Positions 34,375 through 43,245 of a DNA stretch of 64,000 nucleotides are shown here, piece after piece. Made by a program: the position numbers and the translations under genes. Source of the stretch: Caballeronia humi (GTDB taxonomy: Bacteria; Pseudomonadota; Gammaproteobacteria; Burkholderiales; Burkholderiaceae); NCBI RefSeq assembly GCF_001544475.1, contig NZ_FCNW02000005.1, positions 124,001 to 188,000 of the forward strand. Direction: 5' to 3'. Below the pieces are notes generated by a model. That model saw only the letters and a list, made by a program, of their open reading frames with translations, ran no database searches and was not told where the DNA came from. The first letter of the stretch is position 1, and the number at the start of each line of letters is the position of its first letter.

Positions 34375-35718
34375 ATGCGCGAATGTGATCCGGTGGTAGC
34401 TCGGCGAAGCTTGAATGAGTCCGAGAGCCATAGTCATCGGGCGGGCGAAGCGACACGTGGAGGCGAGCTTGCGTCCAGCAGCGCGACATCGCTTGCGGCG
34501 GCCACGCTGATGCTCGGTGCGCCCGGAATCGGCCGCCAGCAGGCGACGAACGCAGCGCTGACCTTGCAACGTGCGGTCGGAAATCGCAAGACGCGCGACA
34601 TGATTCTTGCGCGAGAGCATGAAAAATCCGCACTGAACCGCGCCTCGACCGAACCTGGACCGAAAGGCCAAGAGCCACCCATCGCCAAGGCCGGTCAGAC
34701 ACTAGGCGATCATTCCGCCAGTCTGATTCATCGGGTGCCGGAGGAGATCAAGACGCCAGGCTGGGGACGTACCATCCTCCACGACGACTCGTGGATGAAA
34801 TTCGATCCGTCCGGGACCGTCGAGACCGGCACGGCCTCGCTGCCGATTTCCTTCCCGATCGGCGCTGATCCGCAAACCGTCAACCTGCCTGCCGATACCA
34901 CGAGCGGTACGGTAAGAATGCAGGTCAACGCGAGCTGGTTCAGGAATGTGTGGGATGGCAATCTCGAAGGCAGTGGCGGGGTCTCGATGAATGTTTCATT
35001 CAAGATCAATGCCGACAACAAGATCGACTGGGGACCTGCGCAGCCGAAAGTGACTGTACAAGGCGTCGGCGCGACCATTCAGGTTCCGGTGGTCGCCGGC
35101 GCAGCCGGTGACGACGTGTTGATGTCGCCCATGATCAACGGCATGGGAACAGCCACTGCGGCATTGAATACGAATGTCGGCTATTCAGCCAACGGAGTAC
35201 AGGGTGGCGTAACCGCGGGCTCAAGCACAACTGTGGTCGCAGGCGGCGTCCAGGGACGCACGTACGGTGTCAAGCTCAAGGTCGCGCCAATACCCATACA
35301 AAATCAGAGCTTTACCGCGTACTTTGCGGTGAATTCGGCGAAAGTAGAAGACCAATCGCAGACTAACCTTGTTGTCTGGTATGGCAAGCTCCCTCCGGCG
35401 ATACGAAAGAGCGTCGAGGAAGGCACGACGACGATCTGGATTCTGGGCAATGCCAGCACGACGAACACGATCGAGTACAACCGAAACCTGTCGGAGAATC
35501 GGGCGAAACGGTTGAGGACGATTCTGCAAAGCTACACAGGCAGCAGAGCGAAGATCGAGGTCAAGGCGAATAGTTACACGATGGCCAAGCAGTTCAACCG
35601 CGATACTGGGGCAAAGGTCGCTGAGGAAGATGACGAAGCGCGCTTGGCCGAGGTCATCATCAAGTACGAGAGCCGGTCGGCTGCGCCAGAGCCTGCCGGC
35701 ACGCAGCCGAAGCCCTAG
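34375..35718 (+). CDS. Protein with eCIS-type LQRAVGNR motif and OmpA-like C-terminal domain
   Basis: GGGAGGTGGAAG precedes ATG 34375; 447 residues. Near residues 60-75 lies LTLQRAVGNRKTRDMILA, the same kind of motif as in the DUF4157 protein at 21303-22079 and in many eCIS-linked effectors. The middle (about 130-300) is beta-rich with no family recognised. The C-terminal part (about 310-440) has OmpA-like features: FTAYFAVNSAKVEDQSQ, IWILGNASTT, and YNRNLSENRAKRLRTIL. There is no signal peptide, which argues against ordinary export and for delivery by another route. The gene stands alone, 226 bases after the FecR gene. Confidence 0.75.
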   Translation: MRECDPVVARRSLNESESHSHRAGEATRGGELASSSATSLAAATLMLGAPGIGRQQATNAALTLQRAVGNRKTRDMILAREHEKSALNRASTEPGPKGQEPPIAKAGQTLGDHSASLIHRVPEEIKTPGWGRTILHDDSWMKFDPSGTVETGTASLPISFPIGADPQTVNLPADTTSGTVRMQVNASWFRNVWDGNLEGSGGVSMNVSFKINADNKIDWGPAQPKVTVQGVGATIQVPVVAGAAGDDVLMSPMINGMGTATAALNTNVGYSANGVQGGVTAGSSTTVVAGGVQGRTYGVKLKVAPIPIQNQSFTAYFAVNSAKVEDQSQTNLVVWYGKLPPAIRKSVEEGTTTIWILGNASTTNTIEYNRNLSENRAKRLRTILQSYTGSRAKIEVKANSYTMAKQFNRDTGAKVAEEDDEARLAEVIIKYESRSAAPEPAGTQPKP

Positions 35719-36176
35719 AGAGCGGCGGACCTGTCTTCACGACTGGTCCGGGCCTTCAGCAACGCCTGCGCGATGCTGGCGTCAGGTAACGGGTCACGAT
35801 GCGTCAGCTCATAAATCAGATGCAGGCTGGCCCACTCGCCCAGTCGCGGCGAGCGCGCTCAGCAACCGGGCGGCGGCGCGCTTAATGACGAGCTCGGGAT
35901 TGTCGTTCTTCGGATGAGTAATGGCAGCCGGTTGGCCTTCCGCGGCCGGGTCGGACGACGTGCACGGCTCTCAGTCCAGCGCCCTGGTCAACGGAAAGAT
36001 AAGCACGATATCGACCAGCCCGTGACCAATCCTCGCGGCATAGTAACTCCAGCGTCGCAATGTACCGGACGTTGATCATTGGAATTTCTCGGGTGTGCGC
36101 CTTGACCGATTTGGATCGCACATCGCCTCAAGCCCCGCCGCGACCCGCGTTACCGTCGTCGTGACGTCGTCCGGCC
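35719..36176. other. Intergenic region with possible decayed coding sequence
   Basis: About 460 bases. The minus strand shows short protein-like pieces in two frames: DDVTTTVTRVAAGLEAM, ending at a stop, and then INVRYIATLELLCREDW in another frame. These could be a frameshifted remnant of a repeat protein, but I cannot identify it. No intact gene is supported. Confidence 0.3.
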
Positions 36177-36785
36177 TTAGCGCTTGTTTAGAAATTCGTA
36201 CAGCGGGCCCTTGAAGTCTGATGGCGGTGGCGTTCCCTTGCGTTGCGTCTTCTCCAGCGCGGCGGCATGATTCATGTCCGCTCCCATGAAGCGAACGATT
36301 TTGCCCATTCGCTCTGCGACCTCGTATTCGTCACGCGCGATCGATCCTCCGCCGATGCAGATCAGTTCATCGGAAACTTCGACCATGACCAATGAAGTTA
36401 ACGAGAGCATCCGCGTATTTCCGACATATCCGCCCCAGGATTCGTCGGTAACGATGAAAACGGTGCCCACGGCGGTCGAGAAAGCGGCTTTCTCTCGCTC
36501 GGCCATCGAGGACACTACGCCGATCGTTTCGAATCCTCGTTCGCTCGCAATCGGGTATACCGCGCCTATGCCCGCGGCAGTGGCGCCCGCACAGACCTTC
36601 GTCGTGACCGGGTCGAACCCGGCGAGAAGGTCTGACAGGCATTGCTCCAGCGCGCCCTGATCCTCATAACCGGCGTTAGAGTATCCCGAGAAGGTCACGA
36701 CGTGATGTCCGGACTGGCGAATCTCGTCGATCGCGGCTCGCGGAACGCTGACCCGCACGATACGGGGCTTGTCTTGTTCTGTCAT
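36177..36785 (-). CDS. Rossmann-fold SLOG-like protein
   Basis: ATG 36785, preceded by AAGGATCTGTGGC, gives 202 residues. The pattern VVTFSGYSNAGYED, ATAAGIGAVYPIASERGFET, and ELICIGGGSIARDEYEVAER alternates beta strands and helices with a Gly-rich loop, like the LOG/SLOG nucleotide- or NAD-binding superfamily. SLOG domains act as enzymes or as ligand sensors in stress and anti-phage systems. The C-terminal tail (KTQRKGTPPPSDF) is short. It is divergent from the patatin gene, with 650 bases between them. The family assignment is tentative; another Rossmann-type nucleotide-binding family would also fit. Confidence 0.6.
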   Translation of the reverse strand: MTEQDKPRIVRVSVPRAAIDEIRQSGHHVVTFSGYSNAGYEDQGALEQCLSDLLAGFDPVTTKVCAGATAAGIGAVYPIASERGFETIGVVSSMAEREKAAFSTAVGTVFIVTDESWGGYVGNTRMLSLTSLVMVEVSDELICIGGGSIARDEYEVAERMGKIVRFMGADMNHAAALEKTQRKGTPPPSDFKGPLYEFLNKR

Positions 36786-37434
36786 GCCACAGATCCTTGG
36801 TCTGGTGAAGGGCGTGAGACGGTGTTCATCGCGATACCCGGTCGCCATCAAACAAAGGCGTGCAATTGCCCGGTCTTTACCGATGCACAGTGCAGGTGCG
36901 ACCGGGGCATCGTTCAAAACATCATAGACCGACGGCACGCCGCGCGGAGCGACAGAAAAGGGCAGCACGGGCGTGAAAGAACACAAAGGCGGAGCATGAT
37001 GCCATTCTGGCGCAAACTGACAGCAACGATAGTCTCCCTTCAGACAGACAGAATCAGATTCGTCAAAGGAGAGGCGCGCGCGAAATAAGGCAACGCCTGT
37101 TTCGAACGCACGGCATCGGGCGACGCCCTGCAGACATCGCGCGCACTTCAGTGTGGACGCGGCGCGCATCGAGCGTGTAGACGGACGTTCTACCGCTCGA
37201 ACGCTCAAAACGCATGGCAGTACACATCACAAAGTGCGACATCCAGCGGCCGCGAAGAGCCCACGGAGGTTCTCCGTCGTGCGCCCCCCCGCGCGGCGAG
37301 ACTTTTGCGTTTGCTGCTAACCGAAAACCGTCGAGTCGCCTATCCTGATTGAGGATACGCCCATGCAACCGGCATTACCGATATCGTGTTGGAGAGAGCA
37401 TTCCTTTTCAACGTGCCAATCAGCGAGGAGTTCC
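36786..37434. other. Divergent intergenic region, SLOG-like / patatin
   Basis: About 650 bases. No convincing gene, RNA or repeat was found. It should hold both promoters; no clear -35/-10 pair was identified. Frames crossing it show no protein-like character. Confidence 0.4.
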
Positions 37435-38604
37435 ATGCCACAAGAAGCGTCCGTGCTCGAGTCCAAGCTGGACAAGAAACCTCCCTACAAGCTGCTCGCG
37501 CTCGATGGCGGGGGCATTCGCGGTCTCATCACGATCGAAGTGCTCGCCGCGATTGAAGCGCTCCTGGAGAAAGAGGAGAGGTCAGGCAAGGAGTTCGTGC
37601 TCTCCGACTATTTCGACTATGTAGCCGGCACGAGCACCGGTGCGGTGATCGCCACCTGCGTCGCGCTCGGCATGCGGGTCGATGAGATCCGCGCGATGTA
37701 TCTCGATAGCGCCGAACTCATGTTCGACAAGGCCTCGCTCCTTAACCGTCTGCGCTTCAAATACGACGACGAACCCCTCGCAAGGAAGTTGCAGAGCGTG
37801 CTTTCGCTGCAGACCGGCGAAGCCCAGCCGACACTCGGTTCGGCCGGCCTGAAGACGCTTTTGATGATGGTGCTGCGCAATGCGAGCACCGATTCTCCGT
37901 GGCCGCTGTCCAACAACCCGCGGGCCAAATACAATGGTCCGGCGGGCCTCGCGGGCTGCAATCTGGAATTTCCACTCTGGCAGGTCGTACGCGGCAGCAC
38001 CGCTGCACCGACCTACTTCCCTCCGGAGCAGATTCTCGTCGGCAAGCAGCAGTTCGTGTTCGTCGACGGCGGCATCACGCCCTACAATAATCCTGCGTTC
38101 CAGTTGTTCCTGATGGCGACGGCCGAGCCTTATCGAGTGTGCTGGAAGCCAAAGCGTCCGGAAGAAATGCTGATTGTTTCGATCGGAACGGGAACGAGCC
38201 CGAAGGCGAACGGCCAGCTTGAACCCGACGACATGAACCTGCTCTTCAACGCCACGACGCTTCCATCCGCGCTCATGTTCGCCGCACTGAACGAGCAGGA
38301 TCTACTTTGCCGCATGTTCGGCAAGTGCCTGATCGGCGACGTTTTAGATCGCGAAGTGCACAGCATGGTTGTCGGGTCCGGTGCTCACGGCAGCGGCGGT
38401 CCCGTCGATCCGAAGCTCTTCACCTATCTTCGCTACAACGTGGAACTGACGCGGCCGGGCTTGAGCGTTCTCGGCCTCGGAGACCTTGATCCGCGCGACG
38501 TGCAGAAGCTCGATTCGGTCGAACACAAGGACGCGTTGCGCAAGATCGGCGAGAGTCTCGGCGCACAGCGCGTGAAGCTCGATCACTTCAACGGCTTTCT
38601 CTAG
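37435..38604 (+). CDS. Patatin-like phospholipase
   Basis: ATG 37435, preceded by GAGGAGTTCC, gives 389 residues. The patatin oxyanion motif LALDGGGIRG is at residues 21-30, the nucleophile elbow GTSTG at 65-69 (Ser67), and the catalytic aspartate in VFVDGGITPYNN (Asp211). Patatin enzymes hydrolyse membrane phospholipids. In bacteria they serve as house-keeping lipases, secreted toxins or effectors of CBASS-type defence (CapV). There is no signal peptide or cyclase neighbour. The divergent neighbour is SLOG-like, which makes a nucleotide-controlled phospholipase a possibility only. Confidence 0.9.
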   Translation: MPQEASVLESKLDKKPPYKLLALDGGGIRGLITIEVLAAIEALLEKEERSGKEFVLSDYFDYVAGTSTGAVIATCVALGMRVDEIRAMYLDSAELMFDKASLLNRLRFKYDDEPLARKLQSVLSLQTGEAQPTLGSAGLKTLLMMVLRNASTDSPWPLSNNPRAKYNGPAGLAGCNLEFPLWQVVRGSTAAPTYFPPEQILVGKQQFVFVDGGITPYNNPAFQLFLMATAEPYRVCWKPKRPEEMLIVSIGTGTSPKANGQLEPDDMNLLFNATTLPSALMFAALNEQDLLCRMFGKCLIGDVLDREVHSMVVGSGAHGSGGPVDPKLFTYLRYNVELTRPGLSVLGLGDLDPRDVQKLDSVEHKDALRKIGESLGAQRVKLDHFNGFL

Positions 38605-38706
38605 GGAAGGGGACGCCAGCCAAAGCGCCCTTTCATCAGACCTATGTCGCTCGGTTCAACGCGGTAGCACCGGTCTCTTTTGACTATCAAGCCTATCGCG
38701 CGATTA

Positions 38707-38776
38707 AATCGCATGCGATTGACATCGTTGGTTTCTTCGTCCATTATGCGTCGCATGCGATCTAAACGCATGCGAG
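38707..38776 (+). promoter_or_regulatory. ohr promoter with OhrR operators
   Basis: A sigma-70-like promoter TTGACA (38719-38724), a 17-base spacer, and CATTAT (38742-38747) is flanked by palindromes. AATCGCATGCGATT (38707-38720) is a perfect 14-bp palindrome overlapping the -35. TCGCATGCGA (38751-38760) sits near the expected start of transcription, and CGCATGCG (38767-38774) lies just downstream. The same palindrome recurs at the ohrR promoter. Binding by reduced OhrR would block the promoter, and release after peroxide oxidation would induce ohr. Confidence 0.8.
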
Positions 38777-38814
38777 CAAAATACACGCAATCCCCGTCCA
38801 TCAAGGAAACCATC

Positions 38815-39261
38815 ATGACCAAGATCGAAAAAGTCATCTTCTCAGGCACGACTCACACCACGATCAATCGCGACCCCGACGCGCAGCGAGGCGAACACGG
38901 CGTCGTCGATATCAAGCTGTCGGCGCCGGGCGGCGAAAACTACCAGTTCATCGCGGCCGAACCGCATCCGACCGCCGAGCAATTGTTTGCCGGTGCCTGG
39001 TCGGCTTGTTACATCAGCGCGCTCGGCATCGCGGCGTCGCTGATTAAGGTCACGTTGCCGCCCGACGCTTCCGTGGATATCCAGGTCGACGTCGGCCAGA
39101 CCGGTCCCGGCTGGTTTCTCGGCGCGCAGTTCACCGTCCGTGTACCGGGCGTGGCGCAGGATGTCGCCGAGGCGATCGCACACTCGGCGCATCAGATCTG
39201 TCCGTATTCGAAGGCCGTGCGCGGAAATATCGACGTCGCTCTGAACGTCATTACGGCTTGA
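38815..39261 (+). CDS. ohr: Organic hydroperoxide resistance protein Ohr
   Basis: This 148-residue protein has the Ohr/OsmC pattern: a peroxidatic Cys65 in AWSACYISAL and a resolving Cys129 in AHQICPYSKA, plus TAEQLFAGAW. Ohr is a thiol peroxidase that reduces organic and lipid hydroperoxides, using lipoylated proteins as the electron source. AAGGAAACCATC precedes the ATG. It follows a promoter covered by OhrR-type palindromes, and the MarR-type ohrR gene lies 1 kb downstream. Msr A lies between them, so the group is a coherent oxidant defence. Confidence 0.96.
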   Translation: MTKIEKVIFSGTTHTTINRDPDAQRGEHGVVDIKLSAPGGENYQFIAAEPHPTAEQLFAGAWSACYISALGIAASLIKVTLPPDASVDIQVDVGQTGPGWFLGAQFTVRVPGVAQDVAEAIAHSAHQICPYSKAVRGNIDVALNVITA

Positions 39262-39304
39262 TGCGGCAAGGCACGCACCTCTCACATTTTCGAGGACTTA
39301 CATC

Positions 39305-39577
39305 ATGAAGACCAGACTCATCGCTGCGCTGCTCGTCGCGCTCTCGGCTTCGGCCGCTGCTCCCGCTTTCGCCAGCGGCTATGGACCGGCACCTTTTTAC
39401 ACGCCGTCGATCGGCGCGCCCGCAACGCAACGTGGTCAGAGCGTGCAAACGCTCACCGCCGAGCGTGATGATGCTGCCGGTCCGCAATCGGCTTATGGCG
39501 GCGTTGCCGTCGGCCGGTCGCAAGCGGGGACTCATGTCGCCGTGACTCGGCGCGACGAACTCTATTCACGTCACTAA
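39305..39577 (+). CDS. Small secreted DUF4148-like protein
   Basis: The 90-residue product has a clear signal peptide (LIAALLVALSASAAAPAFA, then SGYG). The mature part is short, with VAVTRRDELYSRH at the end, and fits the small DUF4148-type periplasmic proteins common in Burkholderiaceae. GAGGACTTACATC precedes the ATG. It lies 43 bases after ohr, so it may be co-transcribed and peroxide-induced. Its function is unknown. Confidence 0.75.
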   Translation: MKTRLIAALLVALSASAAAPAFASGYGPAPFYTPSIGAPATQRGQSVQTLTAERDDAAGPQSAYGGVAVGRSQAGTHVAVTRRDELYSRH

Positions 39578-39697
39578 AGTCGCGTTCGACCAGCCCCGGA
39601 GCAAAGGAACAAAATTCCAGCTATCGTATCGAACGACGAATCGATTAACCTTGCACAACGGTTTTTCGGCTAAACGCCACTCTTGGAGAGAATTGAA

Positions 39698-40207
39698 ATG
39701 ACGACGCAAACGGAAACCGCCATCCTGGCCGGCGGCTGCTTCTGGGGCATGCAGGATTTGCTGCGGCGCTACCCCGGCGTGTTGTCCACACGCGTGGGTT
39801 ACACGGGCGGTGACGTACCCAACGCCACGTACCGCAACCACGGCACGCACGCGGAAGGCATCGAGATCGTGTTCGATCCCAGCCAGATCAGCTATCGCCA
39901 GATCCTGGAATTTTTCTTCCAGATCCATGATCCGACGACGAAGAACCGCCAGGGAAACGACACCGGAACGAGCTATCGCTCGGCCATCTTCTATCGCAAC
40001 GATGAGCAGAAGCAAGTGGCCGTGGACACCGTCGCGGACGTCGATGCCTCCGATCTCTGGCCCGGCAAGGTCGTGACCGAGATCGTTCCCGCCGGCCCGT
40101 TCTGGGAGGCCGAGCCGGAACATCAGGACTATCTGGAACGCCTTCCCGACGGATATACGTGCCACTTCGTCCGGCCGGGTTGGAAACTGCCGGTGAAATC
40201 AGCTTAA
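39698..40207 (+). CDS. msrA: Peptide-methionine (S)-S-oxide reductase MsrA
   Basis: ATG 39698 (GGAGAG upstream) gives 169 residues. The MsrA active-site motif GGCFWG has Cys14. Further family motifs are [40 protein letters not shown] and [10 protein letters not shown]. It reduces methionine sulfoxide in proteins, using thioredoxin. The position between ohr and ohrR indicates a shared role in oxidative damage repair. Confidence 0.96.
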   Translation: MTTQTETAILAGGCFWGMQDLLRRYPGVLSTRVGYTGGDVPNATYRNHGTHAEGIEIVFDPSQISYRQILEFFFQIHDPTTKNRQGNDTGTSYRSAIFYRNDEQKQVAVDTVADVDASDLWPGKVVTEIVPAGPFWEAEPEHQDYLERLPDGYTCHFVRPGWKLPVKSA

Positions 40208-40247
40208 GCAGCGGTTGGCTGCCGTCCTCGTCTCGCATCATTCGCGA

Positions 40248-40280
40248 TATAATCGCATGCGATGTATCGTGTTGCATGCG
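40248..40280 (+). promoter_or_regulatory. ohrR promoter -10 with OhrR operator
   Basis: A perfect TATAAT (40248-40253) overlaps AATCGCATGCGATG (40251-40264), which matches 13 of 14 bases of the palindrome at the ohr promoter. A half-site-like TTGCATGCGGG follows at about 40272. No good -35 was seen. Autoregulation by OhrR is the natural reading. Confidence 0.75.
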
Positions 40281-40311
40281 GGACGTTGGTGTTCAGCCAA
40301 AGGGGATGCAG

Positions 40312-40770
40312 ATGAAAAACAAGGATCAGGCGTCGCCCGCGAACGTGATGCTTTCCGACTTCCTGTGCTTCGCGGTTTATTCCGCGAACCTGGCGTTCGG
40401 CAAGGCCTACAAGCCGATTCTCGAGGAACTCGGGCTGACCTACACGCAATACATCACGATTATCGCGCTGTGGGAAGAAGACAACCAGACGGTCAGCGGG
40501 CTGGGAGAGAAGCTGTTTCTCGAATCCAATACGCTCACGCCGATCCTGAAGAAGCTTGAGGCAATGGGTTATCTGGAAAGGCAGCGCGATCCGCAAGACG
40601 AACGACAAGTGCGGGTCAGCCTCACCAAAACCGGTCGACGGTTGCGCGAAAAGGGTTTCAAGATGGACCTCGTCGAGGCGACTGGCCTGGCGCCCGAGGA
40701 GTTCGCGAAAGTGCAGAAGGCGATCGTGACGCTGCGCAAGAATTTGATCGAGTCGCTTCAGACCGATTGA
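40312..40770 (+). CDS. ohrR: MarR-family organic peroxide sensor OhrR
   Basis: ATG 40312 with AAGGGG upstream gives 152 residues. It is a winged-helix MarR regulator: YTQYITIIALWEEDNQTVSG, LFLESNTLTPILKKLEAMGY, and wing residues RDPQDERQVRVSL. The reactive Cys19 sits in DFLCFAVYS, the family position for peroxide sensing. It represses ohr by binding palindromes, and oxidation of the cysteine releases it. The matching palindromes upstream of both ohr and this gene support that wiring. Confidence 0.94.
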   Translation: MKNKDQASPANVMLSDFLCFAVYSANLAFGKAYKPILEELGLTYTQYITIIALWEEDNQTVSGLGEKLFLESNTLTPILKKLEAMGYLERQRDPQDERQVRVSLTKTGRRLREKGFKMDLVEATGLAPEEFAKVQKAIVTLRKNLIESLQTD

Positions 40771-40850
40771 CGTGCGATGCCGTCGAGAAACATCACGGTC
40801 TCCGACCTCTTCCGGCAACACAACGAAGGCGAGCCGCGTCACGGGATTTT

Positions 40851-40888
40851 TTCGGATCGCGGAAGATGTTGCGTTTCCACGATCCGAA
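40851..40888. terminator. Hairpin between convergent ohrR and uppP genes
   Basis: TTCGGATCG (40851-40859) pairs with CGATCCGAA (40880-40888), with a further inner GGAA/TTCC pair. The T-run (40847-40852) lies on the 5' side, so this is not a canonical intrinsic terminator in either direction. A transcript-end structure is still the likely role. Confidence 0.4.
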
Positions 40889-40922
40889 ACCGTCGTCACT
40901 GACGATATCGAGCGCCGGAGCC

Positions 40923-41747
40923 TCAGTCCGCCCAGTCGACGAGCCCGAAATGCGCCGTCAGCAGCACCGCGATCCCGAATGCGATCCGATACCACGCGAA
41001 CGGCACGAAGTTATGCGTGGCGACATAGCGCAGCAGCCAGCGCACGCACACCCACGCGCTGATGAACGAAAACACGAGCCCGACGGCAAAAAGCGGTACG
41101 TCACCGGCCGACAACAAATGCCGTTCCTTATACAGGCTGTACACGCCAGCGCCGATCAGCGTGGGGATCGCCAGAAAGAAGCTGAACTCCGTTGCCGTGT
41201 TGCGGCTCAGGCCGAACAGCATGCCGCCGATGATGGTCGAGCCCGAACGGCTCACGCCCGGCACGAGCGCCAGGCACTGCATCAGCCCGACCTTGAGCGC
41301 ATCGAGCGGCGACATGTCATCGACGGAAAAGACGCGCGTCGCACTGGCGGGCCGGCGCTCGGCCCAGAGAATCACCAGCGCGCCGACGATGAACGACGTG
41401 GCCACGACCGTCGGCGTAAAGAGATGGGCCTTGACCGCTTTGCCCGCCAGCAGACCCACCACCACGGCCGGCAGGAACGCGATCAGCACGTTCATCACGA
41501 AGCGCCGCGCTTTCGCGTCGTCGCGGATGCCGGCGGCGGTGTCGGCGAGACGCCGCCAGTAGAAAAGGATGATGGCGAAGATGGCGCCGGTCTGGATCGC
41601 GATGTCGAAGACCTTGGCCTTCTCGCTCGTGAAGTGCAGCAACGAGCCGGCAAGTATCAGATGGCCCGTCGACGAAATGGGCAGGAATTCGGTCAGTCCT
41701 TCCACGACGCCCATGATGGCAGCTTTGATCAGTAGCAATAGATCCAC
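40923..41747 (-). CDS. uppP: Undecaprenyl-diphosphatase UppP (BacA)
   Basis: The 274-residue membrane protein starts at GTG 41747 (GGGGAATCC upstream). Family motifs are [20 protein letters not shown] with catalytic glutamate and SSTG, and a second [14 protein letters not shown] with the essential arginine. It dephosphorylates C55-PP to C55-P at the membrane, recycling the lipid carrier for peptidoglycan synthesis. About eight hydrophobic segments are visible. It appears monocistronic and unrelated to its neighbours. Confidence 0.96.
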   Translation of the reverse strand: MDLLLLIKAAIMGVVEGLTEFLPISSTGHLILAGSLLHFTSEKAKVFDIAIQTGAIFAIILFYWRRLADTAAGIRDDAKARRFVMNVLIAFLPAVVVGLLAGKAVKAHLFTPTVVATSFIVGALVILWAERRPASATRVFSVDDMSPLDALKVGLMQCLALVPGVSRSGSTIIGGMLFGLSRNTATEFSFFLAIPTLIGAGVYSLYKERHLLSAGDVPLFAVGLVFSFISAWVCVRWLLRYVATHNFVPFAWYRIAFGIAVLLTAHFGLVDWAD

Positions 41748-41975
41748 GGATTCCCCGGCAATAGGAAGTTGAGAAAAGGGGTGAAGCTAACACGAGGTTA
41801 TTACCCCTGTCAGCGCGCCGGCGCTCCTTCGGCCACCGAGCGTTCCGGCTGTCGTCCGGCACTTCAGTGCGGGCGACGGGATCAGGCCCGAGTGAGGCTG
41901 CGACGCTCGTCGCAGGCGATTCCGCTCGGATGTCTTTTCGACAGATCGCGAACGTTTGCCCGGTCGGCCCGAGCG

Positions 41976-43004
41976 CTAGAAGCTCATCGCAAACCCGAAC
42001 GAGACGCCATGCACGTTGTGTCCGAACACGTACCGGACCATCGCGCGCGTCCTCGTGATCACCACCGGGTACTTGCTGCTGTCGAGTTCCAGACCGACCC
42101 CGAGCGACGTGAGGTTGTTGAAGCCGAGCACCCCGGCGCTGTCGCCGAAGTATTGCGAATAGGCGGTTTCGAGCACATAGCGAACTGGCCTGTCAAGTGC
42201 ATGCCAGCCTGTGGGCGCGCGCCAGCGTGCCCACAGGCTCAGTTGCTGCGCGTCCGCCGTTCCATGAACCGCCTGGGATGAGCTGCCAAAGCTCTGCAGA
42301 TGAATATCGGTGGCCCGCAGTTCGACGTCGATCTCGTAGTTCTCGCGGTAGTGCTCGAAATCCAGCATGAGTGAGCCGCCGTATCCATAGGCGTTGAGCG
42401 CGCCGTCTTCGAGGAACTGGAGGTTGCTGTCGGTGACGTGGTTGACGACCGACTGCGCGACCCTCAGGTCGCTCGCGACGCGGCCGATCACGCCGTTGAG
42501 GATCGGGCGTATCGACAGTTCATCCGTGATCGGGAAGTTCCAGCCGACACCGACCGTCGTGCTGAACGAGTTCCATTTCACTGGAAGCGGGCGCTGCTGC
42601 GTGCCGTCCGATGCGACGAACGTCGGGTCATAGCGACTGTATGCGAGCGTGCCCTCGAGATAGAGTGGAAACGATTTGCTCAGCACGAAGCCGCCGCCGA
42701 GCTGGGTCTGACCGAAGCCAGGGTTGCCGGTCGCGCCGCTGTTGATCGAGAGGGAACTGGTGGTGACGTCGGGAACGGTCGTGTAGGTCATGAGCGACAG
42801 CACGGCGTCGGCGTGGTCCTTGACGTCGCCGCCTATCACGGTGCGGTTCGACAGCGGAGGAGCCGCCTGGGCCCCACATTCGGTCGACAGCAAGGCTGAC
42901 GCGAACGCGATGCAATACGCGACAGACGCCTGACGCAGGGGACATGCAAAAAATTCCAGACGATTCGGCTGAACCAGGCAACGAATCAACGTGCATGAAA
43001 TCAT
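41976..43004 (-). CDS. Outer-membrane beta-barrel protein
   Basis: ATG 43004 follows CACGAGGTGCGCG; 342 residues. A signal-like stretch (AYCIAFASALLSTECGAQA) precedes alternating beta strands (YLEGTLAYSRYDPTF, TTVGVGWNFPITDELSIRPI, SLMLDFEHYRENYEIDVELR). It ends in the outer-membrane signature VSFGFAMSF with a terminal Phe. It resembles solitary autotransporter-type barrel proteins without a passenger. Substrate and role are unknown. Confidence 0.8.
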   Translation of the reverse strand: MISCTLIRCLVQPNRLEFFACPLRQASVAYCIAFASALLSTECGAQAAPPLSNRTVIGGDVKDHADAVLSLMTYTTVPDVTTSSLSINSGATGNPGFGQTQLGGGFVLSKSFPLYLEGTLAYSRYDPTFVASDGTQQRPLPVKWNSFSTTVGVGWNFPITDELSIRPILNGVIGRVASDLRVAQSVVNHVTDSNLQFLEDGALNAYGYGGSLMLDFEHYRENYEIDVELRATDIHLQSFGSSSQAVHGTADAQQLSLWARWRAPTGWHALDRPVRYVLETAYSQYFGDSAGVLGFNNLTSLGVGLELDSSKYPVVITRTRAMVRYVFGHNVHGVSFGFAMSF

Positions 43005-43245
43005 CGCGCACCTCGTGTGGACGATCGCTGCAATCCGGGAGACGTCGATGGCAAGAGTACACGGCCCGGCCCAAAACGAATACGGTTCGCTTGAATGACC
43101 CGGTCGAATGGTATAGAACTGACGATGCGGTAATATAAAACTTGACTCATCGGGAAGGCAGCGTTGTCGATCGGATCGCGCCAGCTCTGACGGCCGCGAT
43201 TCAAGTCATCGAGCGTTCCACCAGGCAGGGACTCCGGGGCAAGCG

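Noticed and set aside
40851..40888. Canonical intrinsic terminator for ohrR or uppP
   Set aside because: The stem is strong, but the T-run lies on the wrong side for the plus strand and reads as an A-run on the minus strand, so it is listed only as a hairpin with low confidence.
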